64,000 bases of DNA from an uncultured Anaerolineae bacterium (GCA_938034415.1 CALHLE010000008.1:19124-83123); one strand, 5' to 3'; counted from the first letter of the stretch, positions 1 through 15,081 are shown. Program-made: numbers and translations. The notes: a model not told the origin generated them from the letters alone.

Positions 1-95
1 CAAAGCTATGGTACACGATTTGGATGAGCGCCGGTTCATGTGCGGGCAGCAGCCGCGCGGCGCAGACTGTGTCGGCGCGCTCAGCGGCGCTGCGC

Positions 96-101
96 TAGAA
101 T
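96..101 (+). promoter_or_regulatory. Putative -10 box (TAGAAT) for the ABC transporter operon
   Basis: TAGAAT at this position resembles the TAnAAT -10 boxes seen before other genes in the window. It would start transcription near base 108 and give a leader of about 110 bases before the start codon at 217. A six-codon ATG frame (107-127) begins almost exactly at the predicted transcript start; whether it is translated is unknown. No clear -35 box was found. Confidence 0.4.
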
Positions 102-216
102 CCGCAATGACACAGCAAATTGCGTAATGCAGCGTCGCGCGAAGACCCATGGTGGCGAGTAGCTGCTTTCACGCAAGTTGCAAACATCCCGTGCCAAGAA
201 GAGAGGAGTTTCCAAC

Positions 217-1101
217 ATGAACAGACAGCGCATCATCGGATTGTTTGTCACAGCAACGATCGCCCTGTCCGCCTGCGCGGCCCCGCCGGCTGCACCTGCA
301 GCGCCTGCGGCGCAGCAACCGACCACGACCTCCGGCTTGCCCGATCTGGGCGGCCGCGAGATCACCATCGCCATCGAAAACGCCTACATCCCGTTCAACT
401 ACATCCGGTTGGACAACGGCCAGGCCGAGGGCTGGGACTACGACGCCATCGCGGAGATTTGCAAGCGGCTGAATTGCAAGCCCGTGTTCCGGGAGATCGC
501 CTGGGACGGCATGATCGCCGCCGTCGCCGCCGGCCAGTTCGATATGGCGGCTGACGGCATCACTATCACCGAAGAGCGCAAGCAAAGCGTGGATTTCTCC
601 GACGGCTACATCAAGGTGGATCAGCGCCTGGTCGTCCGCGTGGATGAGGACCGCTTCAAGAGTGTCGAAGAGTTCAAGAACGGCAACTTCAAGCTGGCGA
701 CGCAGAAAGGCACAACCAACTATGCCGAGGGCGTCAAACTGGTCGGCGAAGCGCGTGTGATCGCGTTCGACGACTTCGGCTCGGCGGTGCAGGCGGTGAT
801 CTCTCAGGATGCTGACGCGGTTATCATCGACGACGTGGCCGGCCAAGGCTACGTGGGGGTGAATGCCGACAAACTCAAGCTGCTCGACGGCATCGTCAGC
901 GAGGGCCAAGAGCTGGGCTTCATCTTCCCCAAGGGCAGCGACCTGGTCGGGCCGATCAACGCTGCGCTGAAGTCCATGCGCGAAGACGGCACCTTGCAGC
1001 GCCTGCAGGACAAGTGGTTCCCGAAGGGCCGCCAGGTGATCGAATACGATCAGATTGGCCCAGGCGCCTATGGCGACCCAACGCCGACGCCGCAGCCGTG
1101 A
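217..1101 (+). CDS. Amino acid ABC transporter substrate-binding lipoprotein
   Basis: Periplasmic-type solute-binding protein of family 3 (polar amino acids), 294 aa, expected to hand its ligand to the permease encoded next. The ATG at 217 is chosen over an upstream in-frame ATG because an AGAGGAG site lies 8 bases before it and because translation then begins with a classic lipoprotein signal (MNRQR, hydrophobic stretch, LSAC with Cys20). An Ala/Pro-rich linker follows, then the SBP_bac_3 fold from about residue 45 ([14 protein letters not shown] near the start, [30 protein letters not shown]). These motifs are typical of Gln/Glu/Arg/His binding proteins; the exact ligand cannot be told. It is the first gene of a binding protein, permease, ATPase set on the plus strand, and a hairpin after it may raise its expression over the downstream genes. 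Confidence 0.9.
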   Translation: MNRQRIIGLFVTATIALSACAAPPAAPAAPAAQQPTTTSGLPDLGGREITIAIENAYIPFNYIRLDNGQAEGWDYDAIAEICKRLNCKPVFREIAWDGMIAAVAAGQFDMAADGITITEERKQSVDFSDGYIKVDQRLVVRVDEDRFKSVEEFKNGNFKLATQKGTTNYAEGVKLVGEARVIAFDDFGSAVQAVISQDADAVIIDDVAGQGYVGVNADKLKLLDGIVSEGQELGFIFPKGSDLVGPINAALKSMREDGTLQRLQDKWFPKGRQVIEYDQIGPGAYGDPTPTPQP

Positions 1102-1144
1102 TGACCGAAGGGCACTTGCGCGATCGCTCGCATTGAGTACAACA

Positions 1145-1184
1145 AGCGCGCAGCCGAGCAAGAAGCCGGTTGCGCGCTGTTTTT
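1145..1184 (+). terminator. Hairpin plus T-tract between binding protein and permease genes
   Basis: AGCGCGCA (1145-1152) pairs perfectly with TGCGCGCT (1171-1178) and is followed by GTTTTT. This looks like an intrinsic terminator inside the operon, only a few bases before the permease start at 1189. Partial termination or 3'-end stabilisation here would explain how the binding protein could be made in excess over the membrane parts, as in other binding-protein-dependent transporters. Confidence 0.6.
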
Positions 1185-1188
1185 CATC

Positions 1189-2085
1189 ATGTCGCTGACT
1201 ACCGGGCCGCAGCAGCCTGCGGCCATCCCGCTCGACCCGACAACGGATCACTCGGCGCAGGGCCGGTTCGTTGACCGCATGGCGAACTGGCCATGGTGGC
1301 TGCTGATCATCGTGTTCTTCGGCGTGCTGATCGCGTGGAATGCGATGACCAGCGAGCTTTACGCCGCAATCTTCAGCCGGCTGCTGCTGGGCATCGGCGT
1401 CACCATCTTCACCACGTTGGTCGCCTACAGCCTGGCCATCGTCATTGGCCTGACCGCCGGCCTAGGCCGCGTGTCGCAAAATCCGCTTGTCTTCAACGTC
1501 GCCACGCTGTACGTGCAGGTCATCCGTGGCGTGCCGATCCTGGTGCAGTTGCTGGTGATCGCGTTCGTCATCGTGCCCATTGTCATTGACGGCGTCAACC
1601 TGCTGGGCAACGCCCTAACGCCGATATTGGGCGCTGATAACTTTCTTTTGCGCACCAAGCCGCAGGATGTGCCATTCTTGACCCGCAGCATCATCGCGCT
1701 GGCCATCGCCTATGGCGGCTTTCAGGCGGAGACCTTTCGCGCCGGCATCCAGTCTATCAGCAAAGGGCAGATGGAGGCGGCGCGCTCGCTGGGCATGAGC
1801 TACTTGCAGGCCATGCGCTACGTCATCCTGCCGCAGGCCGTCCGGCGCGTGCTGCCGCCCTTGGGCAACGACTTCATCGCCATGCTGAAGGATTCGTCGC
1901 TGGTGTCGGTGCTCGGCGTGCGTGACATCACGCAAGAGGCGCGCCTGTATGCCGCAGCCTCGTTTCGCTTTCTGGAGACCTACACGTCGCTGGCCTTCTT
2001 GTATCTGGCCATGACCATCGTGCTGTCGCTAGGCGTCAAATGGCTGGAGAACCGCTTGAACAGCGAAGGCCGCGCTCAAGGCTGA
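1189..2085 (+). CDS. Amino acid ABC transporter permease (HisM/GlnP type)
   Basis: Inner membrane permease of the polar amino acid family, 298 aa. A hydrophilic N-terminus of about 35 residues precedes several membrane segments ([15 protein letters not shown]; the [19 protein letters not shown] region). The family's cytoplasmic coupling loop is clear: [20 protein letters not shown] followed by [25 protein letters not shown]. The starting ATG lies just after the T-tract of the putative internal terminator and has no obvious Shine-Dalgarno site. Only one permease gene is present, so the complex may contain a homodimer. It sits between the binding-protein gene and the ATPase gene. Confidence 0.9.
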   Translation: MSLTTGPQQPAAIPLDPTTDHSAQGRFVDRMANWPWWLLIIVFFGVLIAWNAMTSELYAAIFSRLLLGIGVTIFTTLVAYSLAIVIGLTAGLGRVSQNPLVFNVATLYVQVIRGVPILVQLLVIAFVIVPIVIDGVNLLGNALTPILGADNFLLRTKPQDVPFLTRSIIALAIAYGGFQAETFRAGIQSISKGQMEAARSLGMSYLQAMRYVILPQAVRRVLPPLGNDFIAMLKDSSLVSVLGVRDITQEARLYAAASFRFLETYTSLAFLYLAMTIVLSLGVKWLENRLNSEGRAQG

Positions 2086-2099
2086 GGAGGATGAGCGCC

Positions 2100-2843
2100 A
2101 TGCAGCACGATGAACCGATGATCGTCATCAAGCACCTGGTCAAGCAGTTTGGCAACCTGCGCGCGGTGGACGACGTGAGTCTAACGGTGGGGCGGGGCAA
2201 AGTGACCGTGATCATCGGCCCCAGCGGCAGCGGCAAGAGCACCGTGCTGCGCTGCATCAACCACCTCGAGACCCCCACCAGCGGCGAGATCTGGGTGGAT
2301 GGCATTCACCTCACCCATGACGCGAAGAACATCAACGCCGTGCGGGCCGAGGTGGGCATGGTGTTCCAGCAGTTCAACCTCTTCCCGCATCTGACGGTGC
2401 TGGAGAACGTGACACTGGCGCAGCGCGTGGTGCGAAAGCGCAGCGAAGCCGAGGCGCGCGACATCGCCATGCAACAGCTCACCCGCGTCGGCATCCCGGA
2501 GAAAGCGAATGCCTATCCCAGCCAACTCAGCGGCGGCCAACAGCAGCGCGTGGCCATCGCGCGTGCCCTGGCCATGAATCCGAAGATCATGCTGTTCGAC
2601 GAGCCGACCAGCGCGCTCGACCCGGAGATGATCAAAGAAGTGCTGGATGTGATGCTGGAGCTGGCGCGCAGCGGCATGACCATGGTGGTGGTTACCCACG
2701 AGATGGGCTTTGCGCGCAACGCTGCCGACGAGATCGTATTTATGGATCGCGGCCGGATTGTTGAGCAGAACACGCCTGACGCGTTTTTCACCAACCCGCG
2801 TGAGGAGCGCACGCGGGCGTTCCTCAGTCAGATTCTGCGCTGA
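2100..2843 (+). CDS. Amino acid ABC transporter ATP-binding protein (GlnQ type)
   Basis: ATPase subunit, 247 aa, expected to drive uptake through the preceding permease. Walker [10 protein letters not shown], signature LSGGQQQR, Walker [13 protein letters not shown] and the switch His in VVTHEMGFA are all present, and the length is normal for GlnQ/HisP. Two ATGs are close together (2091 and 2100). A GAGGAGG at 2084-2090 abuts the first but sits 9 bases before the second, so 2100 is preferred ([10 protein letters not shown]). A further upstream in-frame ATG inside the permease gene (2040) is less likely. Its stop codon directly abuts the stop codon of the convergent HerA-like gene, with no base between them. 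Confidence 0.93.
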   Translation: MQHDEPMIVIKHLVKQFGNLRAVDDVSLTVGRGKVTVIIGPSGSGKSTVLRCINHLETPTSGEIWVDGIHLTHDAKNINAVRAEVGMVFQQFNLFPHLTVLENVTLAQRVVRKRSEAEARDIAMQQLTRVGIPEKANAYPSQLSGGQQQRVAIARALAMNPKIMLFDEPTSALDPEMIKEVLDVMLELARSGMTMVVVTHEMGFARNAADEIVFMDRGRIVEQNTPDAFFTNPREERTRAFLSQILR

Positions 2844-4550
2844 TTACACCAAGCCTTCGTCCAGTGGCCGACGGCCGAGCTTTTGACGGTTGGCTTCGGC
2901 GCGCGCCTCCGGCGTCATCTCGGCCGACGGGTCGGCGAACTGCCGGTAAATCGCCTCGCCGTATTCGGTCGTGCGCACCACAACCGGCATGGGCACGGCG
3001 TGACCCATGATCAACGCCTGTTGCTTGCTCTCCAGCGATAACAGCACGTTGCGCAGATGCGGCGCGCCGCCGATGCCGGTGAAGACCGCCCTGATATCTT
3101 CCTCGTCGCTTAGTGCACAGGTGATGCGGGTGCCGATCTGGCTCATCACCTCGGCGTCAATTTGGCTGGGGCGTTGATCCACAATGAGCAAGGTCACGTT
3201 GTATTTGCGCAGCTCGCGCGCAATCGTGCCGAAGATGGTCAAGTCGGCCACGTCCGGCTCCAGGAACTTGTGCGCCTCTTCGATCGCGATGACGAGTTTC
3301 TTGGGCTCCTCTCCGCCCCCGCCCTCTGCGGCTTCCTTCATCTCGACGTAGCGGCGGTGGATGCGCCGGGTGAGGAAGTTGGCGACGAAGACGTAGGCTG
3401 GCAGGTCGTTGCCATAGCGCCCGAATTCCACCACCACGCTCTCGCCACTTATGAGATGGTTCAGCACCCGCTCGGCGAAATCCTCGGTCACTTTTCGGCG
3501 CAAGAAGTCGAACTTCAGCAGCCGGCTAAGCCTGCGCTGTAGGGCGTAGTAGGTGTACTCGGCGATCTTGTTGCTGTCGAACAATTCCTGCACTTCCTCG
3601 GAGACGTCGCTGCTGAGCAGTTGGTGCACCCAGTTGTTGGGAAAGCGGCGCTTGAGCACGTGCAAGGCATTCACCTGCACATCGTTCAGGTTGAGCACGC
3701 CGCGCAGCGTCTCGATGTCTTCTGGCTCGATCTGGTCATAGCCAATGTGCAAGGCGAAATCCGGCCGCGAGCCGCGCGATTTGGACGACTCCTCGTCCAG
3801 CGTCGCGATGACCACCTTGTGGCAGATGGCGTTGAGCTGTTTCAGTCCCTTTAACTTGCGCCCCCCGTCACCTTTGAGCGTGTACCCGTAGTCGTTGTGC
3901 ATGTCGAAGATCAACACGCTGGCCAGGTCGCGCCGGATGATGCTGGCAAGCAGCGGCAGGGTGAGGAAGGTCTTGCCCGTGCCGCTGCGACCAAACACGG
4001 CGCTGCTGCGCTCGATCAAGCGTTCCAAATCCAACCTGATCTCGATGCTCTCGTCTTCGACCGAGGCGCCGATGCGATATGCGGTGCGCTCGTCAGCGGC
4101 GAAGATCTCTCGCACTTCGTCGGGTGTGGAGCGGTAGGCGACAGCGAAATGCGACGGCACGCTCTTCACTGGCTTCGCTTCGCCCTGGCCTTCCTTCACC
4201 AGCATCGGTTTGACGTGCAGCACGCTATAGGCCACTGTGCCGCGGTAGATCTCCAGGCGCGGATTGCCGGGGTCCGGCGGTGATTGCGCCAGCAGGTCGG
4301 CGTCGGTCACGTCGAGCTGAATATCGGTAACCAGGCCGAAGAACTTACGGTCGGTCTGACCCTTGATGGTGACGTAAGAGCCGGCGGCTACGCCCTCAAC
4401 GATCAAGTCATCGTCCAGTTTGACGCGAAGGTTGTCGTTGAGCGAACCGCTGATGACGACGCCAAGGCGCGCGGGCGATACATCGCGCTGTGGCCGCGCC
4501 AAATCGCTTGGCGCGAGGGGGTTGAGTTCTGAGAGTAGATCTGCTGTCAT
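2844..4550 (-). CDS. HerA-type ATP-binding protein (DUF87/HAS-barrel)
   Basis: P-loop ATPase of the HerA/FtsK group, 568 aa. HerA proteins form hexameric DNA translocases, usually paired with the nuclease NurA. The N-terminal ~150 residues resemble a HAS-barrel region. Walker A is GRSGTGKT (residues 187-194), with an FDMHNDYGYT stretch soon after. Walker B is LVIAIEEAHKF (acidic residues near 424), and an arginine-containing motor segment follows (TIARELRKYNVTLLIVDQRP). The start has a good AGGAGG site 7 bases upstream. It is the second gene of a two-gene operon, 34 bases after its small partner. No NurA homologue is next to it, so its role (repair, segregation, defence) cannot be assigned from context. 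Confidence 0.82.
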   Translation of the reverse strand: MTADLLSELNPLAPSDLARPQRDVSPARLGVVISGSLNDNLRVKLDDDLIVEGVAAGSYVTIKGQTDRKFFGLVTDIQLDVTDADLLAQSPPDPGNPRLEIYRGTVAYSVLHVKPMLVKEGQGEAKPVKSVPSHFAVAYRSTPDEVREIFAADERTAYRIGASVEDESIEIRLDLERLIERSSAVFGRSGTGKTFLTLPLLASIIRRDLASVLIFDMHNDYGYTLKGDGGRKLKGLKQLNAICHKVVIATLDEESSKSRGSRPDFALHIGYDQIEPEDIETLRGVLNLNDVQVNALHVLKRRFPNNWVHQLLSSDVSEEVQELFDSNKIAEYTYYALQRRLSRLLKFDFLRRKVTEDFAERVLNHLISGESVVVEFGRYGNDLPAYVFVANFLTRRIHRRYVEMKEAAEGGGGEEPKKLVIAIEEAHKFLEPDVADLTIFGTIARELRKYNVTLLIVDQRPSQIDAEVMSQIGTRITCALSDEEDIRAVFTGIGGAPHLRNVLLSLESKQQALIMGHAVPMPVVVRTTEYGEAIYRQFADPSAEMTPEARAEANRQKLGRRPLDEGLV

Positions 4551-4584
4551 GGCATGTCCTCCTGAAGACGGCGCGAGGCCAAGG

Positions 4585-5175
4585 TTAGCCTAACCGGCTC
4601 AGTAAACTGTCGAGCCGCGCGCTGTCTTTAGCCAGCAGTCGGGCTAGTTCGCGGCCGCACCTGCGCAGAAAGGCTTGCGGATCGTTGTGCGTCTGAGATG
4701 CAAGTCGCAGGCTGGCGGCCAACAGCTCATCGCTCGGTATGTCACGCGCATCCAGCACCAGACGGAAAAAGTCAAGCTTCTGGGTGAATTCCTTCACCTC
4801 GTCTGCGCTGCAACTGAAGACCTCATTGAGCGTGACCGGCGGCTGTGGCGGGAGGGCCTGCCGAATTGCGTGGCCTGCCTCGTTGCCTTCGCGGTAACCA
4901 ACGCATAACACGCTGACCTCGATCGGCAGGCGCCGGCTGCGCTGCCAGGCGATCTCCTCGGCCTTCACCAGGTCATCCTCGGCGATCGACAACATGCGCG
5001 TCATGCCGTCGTCCTCGATAAGGATGTCGTAGATCAGCCCGAACACCGTGGCTGCTTTGTGCTGAATGTGCGTCTTGACAAATGCGCCGAAGATCGGCAC
5101 GTCTTCCCTCGGCACGCGCGTGCCGAAGATGAAGGAGCGCGTGTTGGCGCGCAGGATTCTGCCGTTGATTTCCAT
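4585..5175 (-). CDS. Unrecognised small protein paired with the HerA-like ATPase
   Basis: 196 aa protein that I do not recognise with confidence. The N-terminal ~60 residues (MEINGRILRANTRSFIFG and following) are beta-rich and resemble a HAS-barrel-like fold; this is inference from pattern only. The C-terminal half is charged and helical (residues ~125-196, many Arg/Leu/Asp). There is no signal peptide or membrane segment, so it should be cytoplasmic. A TTG codon 15 bases upstream (5190) opens the same frame, but the ATG at 5175 is preferred since the -10 box would place the transcript start near 5191. It is the first gene of the operon with the HerA-like ATPase, suggesting a dedicated accessory or adaptor subunit. 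Confidence 0.65.
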   Translation of the reverse strand: MEINGRILRANTRSFIFGTRVPREDVPIFGAFVKTHIQHKAATVFGLIYDILIEDDGMTRMLSIAEDDLVKAEEIAWQRSRRLPIEVSVLCVGYREGNEAGHAIRQALPPQPPVTLNEVFSCSADEVKEFTQKLDFFRLVLDARDIPSDELLAASLRLASQTHNDPQAFLRRCGRELARLLAKDSARLDSLLSRLG

Positions 5176-5198
5176 ATCCGAGTCGAACAATTGTTCTA

Positions 5199-5226
5199 AT
5201 TATAGCGCACGCCGACCGGGAATCAA
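5199..5226 (-). promoter_or_regulatory. Promoter of the HerA-like operon
   Basis: On the minus strand TTGATT (5221-5226) and TATAAT (5199-5204) are separated by 16 bases, which is close to the sigma-70/SigA consensus. The predicted transcript start (about 5191) lies roughly 16 bases before the ATG at 5175, so the leader would be very short and has no Shine-Dalgarno sequence. Confidence 0.7.
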
Positions 5227-5320
5227 GGGAGGCGCGAGATATGGGCAGGCGCTGCCTGCGTCCATCTGGCCGACTTGCCTGCGTTGCACCTGAAATGCGA
5301 ACGGGACGAAAATACAGGGC

Positions 5321-6472
5321 ATGACAGAACACTTCGACGTCATCGTGATCGGCGCCGGCGTGATGGGCAGCGCTGCCGCTTATCACCTCGCTAAGGATGG
5401 CCAACGCACGCTGCTCATCGAGCGCTTCGAGATCGGCCACACCCTCGGCAGCTCACACGGCGAATCGCGCATCTTTCGCTTCGCCTACAACAACCCCGAC
5501 TATGCGCGGTTGGCGATGCAGAGCTATCCGCACTGGCGCGCGCTCGAGGCCGATAGCGGCGAGCCATTGTTGGAAGTCATCGGCGGCCTCGACCTCGCGC
5601 ACGAGCCGGCGCATCACCCCGACGTGGACGCTGTGGCCGACGCGCTGACTCAGGTTGGCGGGAGGTTCGAGCGGCTGGACGCCGCGCAAATCAGCGCGCG
5701 CTACCCGCAGTGGCGCTTGGGCGACGCGGCGATTGCCGTGTTCTCGCCCGACTCCGGCTTCTTGCGCGCGACGCGCTGCGTGCAGGCCATGGTCGCGCAA
5801 GCTGCCAAACACGGCGCGACGGTGCGCGAGCGCGAGGCGGTCAACGCGATCGCCCCCGGCCGGCCGGTCGAAGTCGTCACCGACGCCGGTCGATATCGCG
5901 CCGACAAATTGATCATCACCGGCGGCGCCTGGATTAACGAGCTGATCCGATACGTCGGCCTGCAGTTGCCGGTGCGCATCGAGCAAGAGCAGGTGACGTA
6001 CTTCACGCCGCTGCGCAACGCCGAGCACTTCCGGCGCGGCCGCTTCCCGATCTTCATCCACTGGCGCAGCCCGATCCCCGCCTACGGCTTCCCGATGATT
6101 GACAAACCGGGGGTCAAAATCGGCTTTCACCATGAGGGATACTTGGTGGATCCCAACGCGCCGCGCATGGCGCGCGATGAAACCACCCGGCGGGTGCTCG
6201 ATTACGCGCGCGCGCATCTGCCCGACGCTGCCGGCGCGCCGTTCGAGCCAACGGCCTGCCTCTATACGACTACGCCCGATGAGGATTTCGTGATTGACTT
6301 CGCGCCGGACTTCGATAACGTGGTGATCTGCTCGGCTTGCAGCGGCCACGGCTTCAAGTTCGGCGCCGGCATTGGCCGCGCGCTGGCCGACCTGGTGGAG
6401 CACGGCGCTACCGAGATGCACATCGGCCATGTGCGGTTGCGCCCATTCGCTACGGGATCCCCAGCTCAATGA
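5321..6472 (+). CDS. Monomeric sarcosine oxidase / N-methyl-amino acid oxidase family FAD protein
   Basis: FAD-dependent amine oxidase of the MSOX/SolA family, 383 aa (usual length). The FAD dinucleotide motif is at the N-terminus (VIVIGAGVMGSAAAYHL), followed by HTLGSSHGESRIFR, which is characteristic of the family. Cys313 in TACLYTTTPDEDF aligns with the cysteine that carries covalent FAD in monomeric sarcosine oxidase, and SGHGFKFGAGIG near the C-terminus is the conserved FAD/substrate segment. It should oxidise an N-methyl amino acid such as sarcosine, yielding formaldehyde and H2O2; the exact substrate is uncertain. It is monocistronic, and its 3' end overlaps the broken DinB gene on the other strand by 23 bases. 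Confidence 0.88.
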   Translation: MTEHFDVIVIGAGVMGSAAAYHLAKDGQRTLLIERFEIGHTLGSSHGESRIFRFAYNNPDYARLAMQSYPHWRALEADSGEPLLEVIGGLDLAHEPAHHPDVDAVADALTQVGGRFERLDAAQISARYPQWRLGDAAIAVFSPDSGFLRATRCVQAMVAQAAKHGATVREREAVNAIAPGRPVEVVTDAGRYRADKLIITGGAWINELIRYVGLQLPVRIEQEQVTYFTPLRNAEHFRRGRFPIFIHWRSPIPAYGFPMIDKPGVKIGFHHEGYLVDPNAPRMARDETTRRVLDYARAHLPDAAGAPFEPTACLYTTTPDEDFVIDFAPDFDNVVICSACSGHGFKFGAGIGRALADLVEHGATEMHIGHVRLRPFATGSPAQ

Positions 6473-6961
6473 GGTAGTAGATCAGGTCAATGTTGCCCGG
6501 CGAGTAGCCGAAATTGGTCAGAATTGCGGCGGCTTCGCTGCGGTGTTGCATGTCGTGAAAGACCATGTGCTTCAGGCAATGCTCCACCGTATGTTGGCGC
6601 GTCTGTGGGTTGACCATCGTCGTATAAGTCACGACGCGCGTGAGGTCGCCGTCGTTTGAGCCGGCGATATATTCGCGCATGTGTCGCTCCTCCGTTTGCC
6701 AGCGGGACAGCAGCGCCGACGGGTCGGGGAACTCAACCGGCTTTAGCGCGGCAACGGGTGAAATGCCGTGCCACAGCCGCATGCGCCAGGCTCACTCGAA
6801 ATTCAAGATGGGAACGAGCGTGCCGCGCAAACTGCCTGCGCTGAAGCTGGGGGGTGAGGTGCGGCGAATTGCTCGCCGCTCAACTGAGCGGCTCGGTCGA
6901 GGATGCGCCGGTTGGCCCAGTAGTTGTAATCGAGCAATAGCGCAAGGTCTTTGGCGTTCAT
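6450..6961 (-). pseudogene. Broken DinB-family (DinB_2/YfiT-like) gene
   Basis: Reading from an ATG at 6961 gives MNAKDLALLLDYNYWANRRI and about 35 more residues typical of a DinB-family N-terminus. The frame is then lost at a run of six C (plus-strand G 6849-6854): one extra C would restore the next segment (SAGSLRGTLVPILNFE). Right after that a TGA stands where the family has the Trp of EWAWRMR. The rest continues open from 6782 and contains the metal-site helix (HCLKHMVFHDMQHRSEAA). So two separate lesions, a 1-base frameshift and a nonsense codon, divide a gene of about 170 codons. Sequencing error at the homopolymer could explain the first but not easily the second. Intact relatives are metal-dependent four-helix proteins, often thiol transferases. 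Confidence 0.75.
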
Positions 6962-7051
6962 GCGGCTACTCTATCACTCATCTTTGCTTGCGCAACGACT
7001 TTGCAAATGACATCGCGCGCAAGTAGAACAGTGCTTCGCCCCGCATGCCGA

Positions 7052-7057
7052 TAGAAT
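7052..7057 (+). promoter_or_regulatory. -10 box (TAGAAT) for metH, leaderless spacing
   Basis: TAGAAT ends 6 bases before the metH ATG at 7064. A transcript start 6-7 bases after the -10 box would fall on the start codon itself, implying a leaderless mRNA. No cobalamin riboswitch or Shine-Dalgarno site fits between them. Confidence 0.5.
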
Positions 7058-7063
7058 GCGCCT

Positions 7064-10987
<3,924 letters not shown>

Positions 10988-11040
10988 ACCGACAAGGCGC
11001 GGCGTCTGCCGCAGCGAGCGGCGTTGTGCGGCCGTCTCGC

Positions 11041-12210
11041 TCAGATGCGCTGGCCCGAATCGAAGAGTCGCGCGTGCTCGGCGAGGGCGAACCGGTCGGT
11101 CATGCCCGCGATGTAATCACACACGGCCCGGCCGAGCGACAGACGCTCGATCTGATGGCGCGCGCTCTCGGGCATGTTGCGCGGCTCCTTCGTGTATGCC
11201 CGAAAGAGGTCGCTGACAACGCGCTCAGCTTGCCTGGCCATGCGCAGGACATGCGGATGATCGTATACGCGCTCGTGCAGAAAGCGCTTCAGTTCTCGGT
11301 TCATCTGCTCCGCCTCGGCCGAGTAGCCGACCAGCGGCGCCGGCCAGCGGCGCACATCATCCACGCCGACCCGTGAGCCGTGCCGCGCCAGCAATGCCTC
11401 AATGCGGCGCGAACTCTCCACCAGTAGATCGGTCACAACGAGGTCAATCAACCTGCGAATGATGCGGTGACGCTTGATGTCGGTGAAGGCCGCCTCGCCA
11501 TCTACCTGCGCCGCTTCGCTAGCGCGTTGCCACCAGGCCAGCGCCTTCACGTCCTCTTCGCCGACCAGTCCGGCGCGCAGCGCGTCGTCCAGGTCGTGCG
11601 CGTTGTAGGCCAGCTCGTCCACGATGGCGGCGATCTGCGCTTCGAGCGTGCCGCGCAATTCCGGCCAGTAGTCGGGTGGCGCTTCGACGGGCAGGACGTC
11701 TGCATTGTGTTTGAGGATGCCCTCTCGAAATTCATGGGTGAGGTTGAGGCCGGGGAAGTCGGGATAGCGGCGCTCCAGCTCGGTGATGATGCGGAAGCTT
11801 TGCCGGTTGTGATCAAAGCCGCCTTCCGAAGCCATCAGCGCATTTAACGCGCGCTCGCCGGAATGGCCGAAGGGTGGGTGACCCAGATCGTGCGCCAGAC
11901 AAATGCCCTCCACCAGGTCTTCGTTTGCGCCGAGCGCGCGCGCGATGGTGCGGCCGATCTGCGCTACCTCCAACGTGTGTGTGATGCGGGTGCGGTAGTA
12001 ATCGCCTTCGGTCGTCACGAAGACTTGCGTCTTACCCTGCAGGCGGCGGAACGCGGTGGTGTGCAGGATGCGTTCGCGGTCGCGCTGGAAGGCGGTGCGG
12101 TACGCCGCTTCTGGCTCAGGGTGCTGCCGCCCGCGCGATGCGGCGCTTTTCATCGCATAGGGCGCGAGCGTCAATGCCTCGAGCTGTTCGAGTTCTTCGC
12201 GCGTTCGCAT
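11041..12210 (-). CDS. dGTPase-like HD-domain triphosphohydrolase
   Basis: Deoxynucleoside triphosphate triphosphohydrolase-like protein, 389 aa. Such enzymes cleave dNTPs to nucleoside and tripolyphosphate and tune the dNTP pool. The N-terminal family signature RTAFQRDRERILHTTAFRRL is followed by QGKTQVF. The HD metal site is complete: RITHTLEVAQIGR supplies the first His, CLAHDLGHPPFGHSGE the HD pair, and ELAYNAHDLDDA the late Asp. It lies after dnaK on the same strand but beyond a strong terminator, so it needs its own promoter or read-through. No Shine-Dalgarno precedes the ATG. A TATTTT sequence within the terminator's T-tract sits 6 bases before the ATG, matching the leaderless spacing of metH. 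Confidence 0.88.
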   Translation of the reverse strand: MRTREELEQLEALTLAPYAMKSAASRGRQHPEPEAAYRTAFQRDRERILHTTAFRRLQGKTQVFVTTEGDYYRTRITHTLEVAQIGRTIARALGANEDLVEGICLAHDLGHPPFGHSGERALNALMASEGGFDHNRQSFRIITELERRYPDFPGLNLTHEFREGILKHNADVLPVEAPPDYWPELRGTLEAQIAAIVDELAYNAHDLDDALRAGLVGEEDVKALAWWQRASEAAQVDGEAAFTDIKRHRIIRRLIDLVVTDLLVESSRRIEALLARHGSRVGVDDVRRWPAPLVGYSAEAEQMNRELKRFLHERVYDHPHVLRMARQAERVVSDLFRAYTKEPRNMPESARHQIERLSLGRAVCDYIAGMTDRFALAEHARLFDSGQRI

Positions 12211-12213
12211 GGA

Positions 12214-12258
12214 TAGAAAATAAAAACCCCTCGCAGGGCGCGCGCCCTGCGAGGGGTT
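12214..12258 (-). terminator. Strong intrinsic terminator of dnaK
   Basis: A perfect 34-base palindrome (12225-12258, 17-bp arms, core GCGC, outer AACCCC/GGGGTT) lies 8 bases after the dnaK stop. On the minus strand it runs into TTTTTATTTT, giving a textbook Rho-independent terminator. The same T-tract lies directly before the dgt start codon. Confidence 0.9.
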
Positions 12259-12266
12259 GAAGCGGC

Positions 12267-14153
<1,887 letters not shown>

Positions 14154-14235
14154 CTTCTCTTCCTCCACACTTTCACTTCACGCGACGATTTCGCGAAGGT
14201 TTCTCCGCTTGAGACGCCCTTAACCTTACGCACAG

Positions 14236-14255
14236 GCCGTTAGAGATATAACGGC
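14236..14255 (-). promoter_or_regulatory. Inverted repeat upstream of dnaK, candidate operator
   Basis: GCCGTTA and TAACGGC form a 7-bp inverted repeat with a 6-base spacer, about 85 bases before the dnaK start. Next to it are two copies of GTTAGC (plus strand 14261-14277). It does not match CIRCE or HAIR. It could be an operator for a heat-shock regulator or simply part of the promoter; nothing more can be said from sequence. Confidence 0.3.
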
Positions 14256-14322
14256 TTCGCGTTAGCGTTGTGTTAGCAGGCTGGGACAGCTCGCAGAGGC
14301 GTTGAGCTACCGCCTCCGTCGC

Positions 14323-15081
<759 letters not shown>

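Noticed and set aside
1..39. Possible start of a minus-strand gene at the left edge (MNRRSSKSCTIA)
   Set aside because: Only 13 codons are visible and no ribosome-binding site or promoter supports it.
169..1251. Minus-strand open frame of 360 codons opposite the binding-protein gene
   Set aside because: It mirrors a real lipoprotein-type gene with strong motifs; composition is typical of a GC-rich shadow.
7000..7063. Cobalamin riboswitch upstream of metH
   Set aside because: The gap is short and no B12-box-like conserved core was seen.
14154..14322. CIRCE or HAIR operator upstream of dnaK
   Set aside because: Neither TTAGCACTC/GAGTGCTAA nor CTTGAGT/ACTCAAG was found; only an unrelated inverted repeat.
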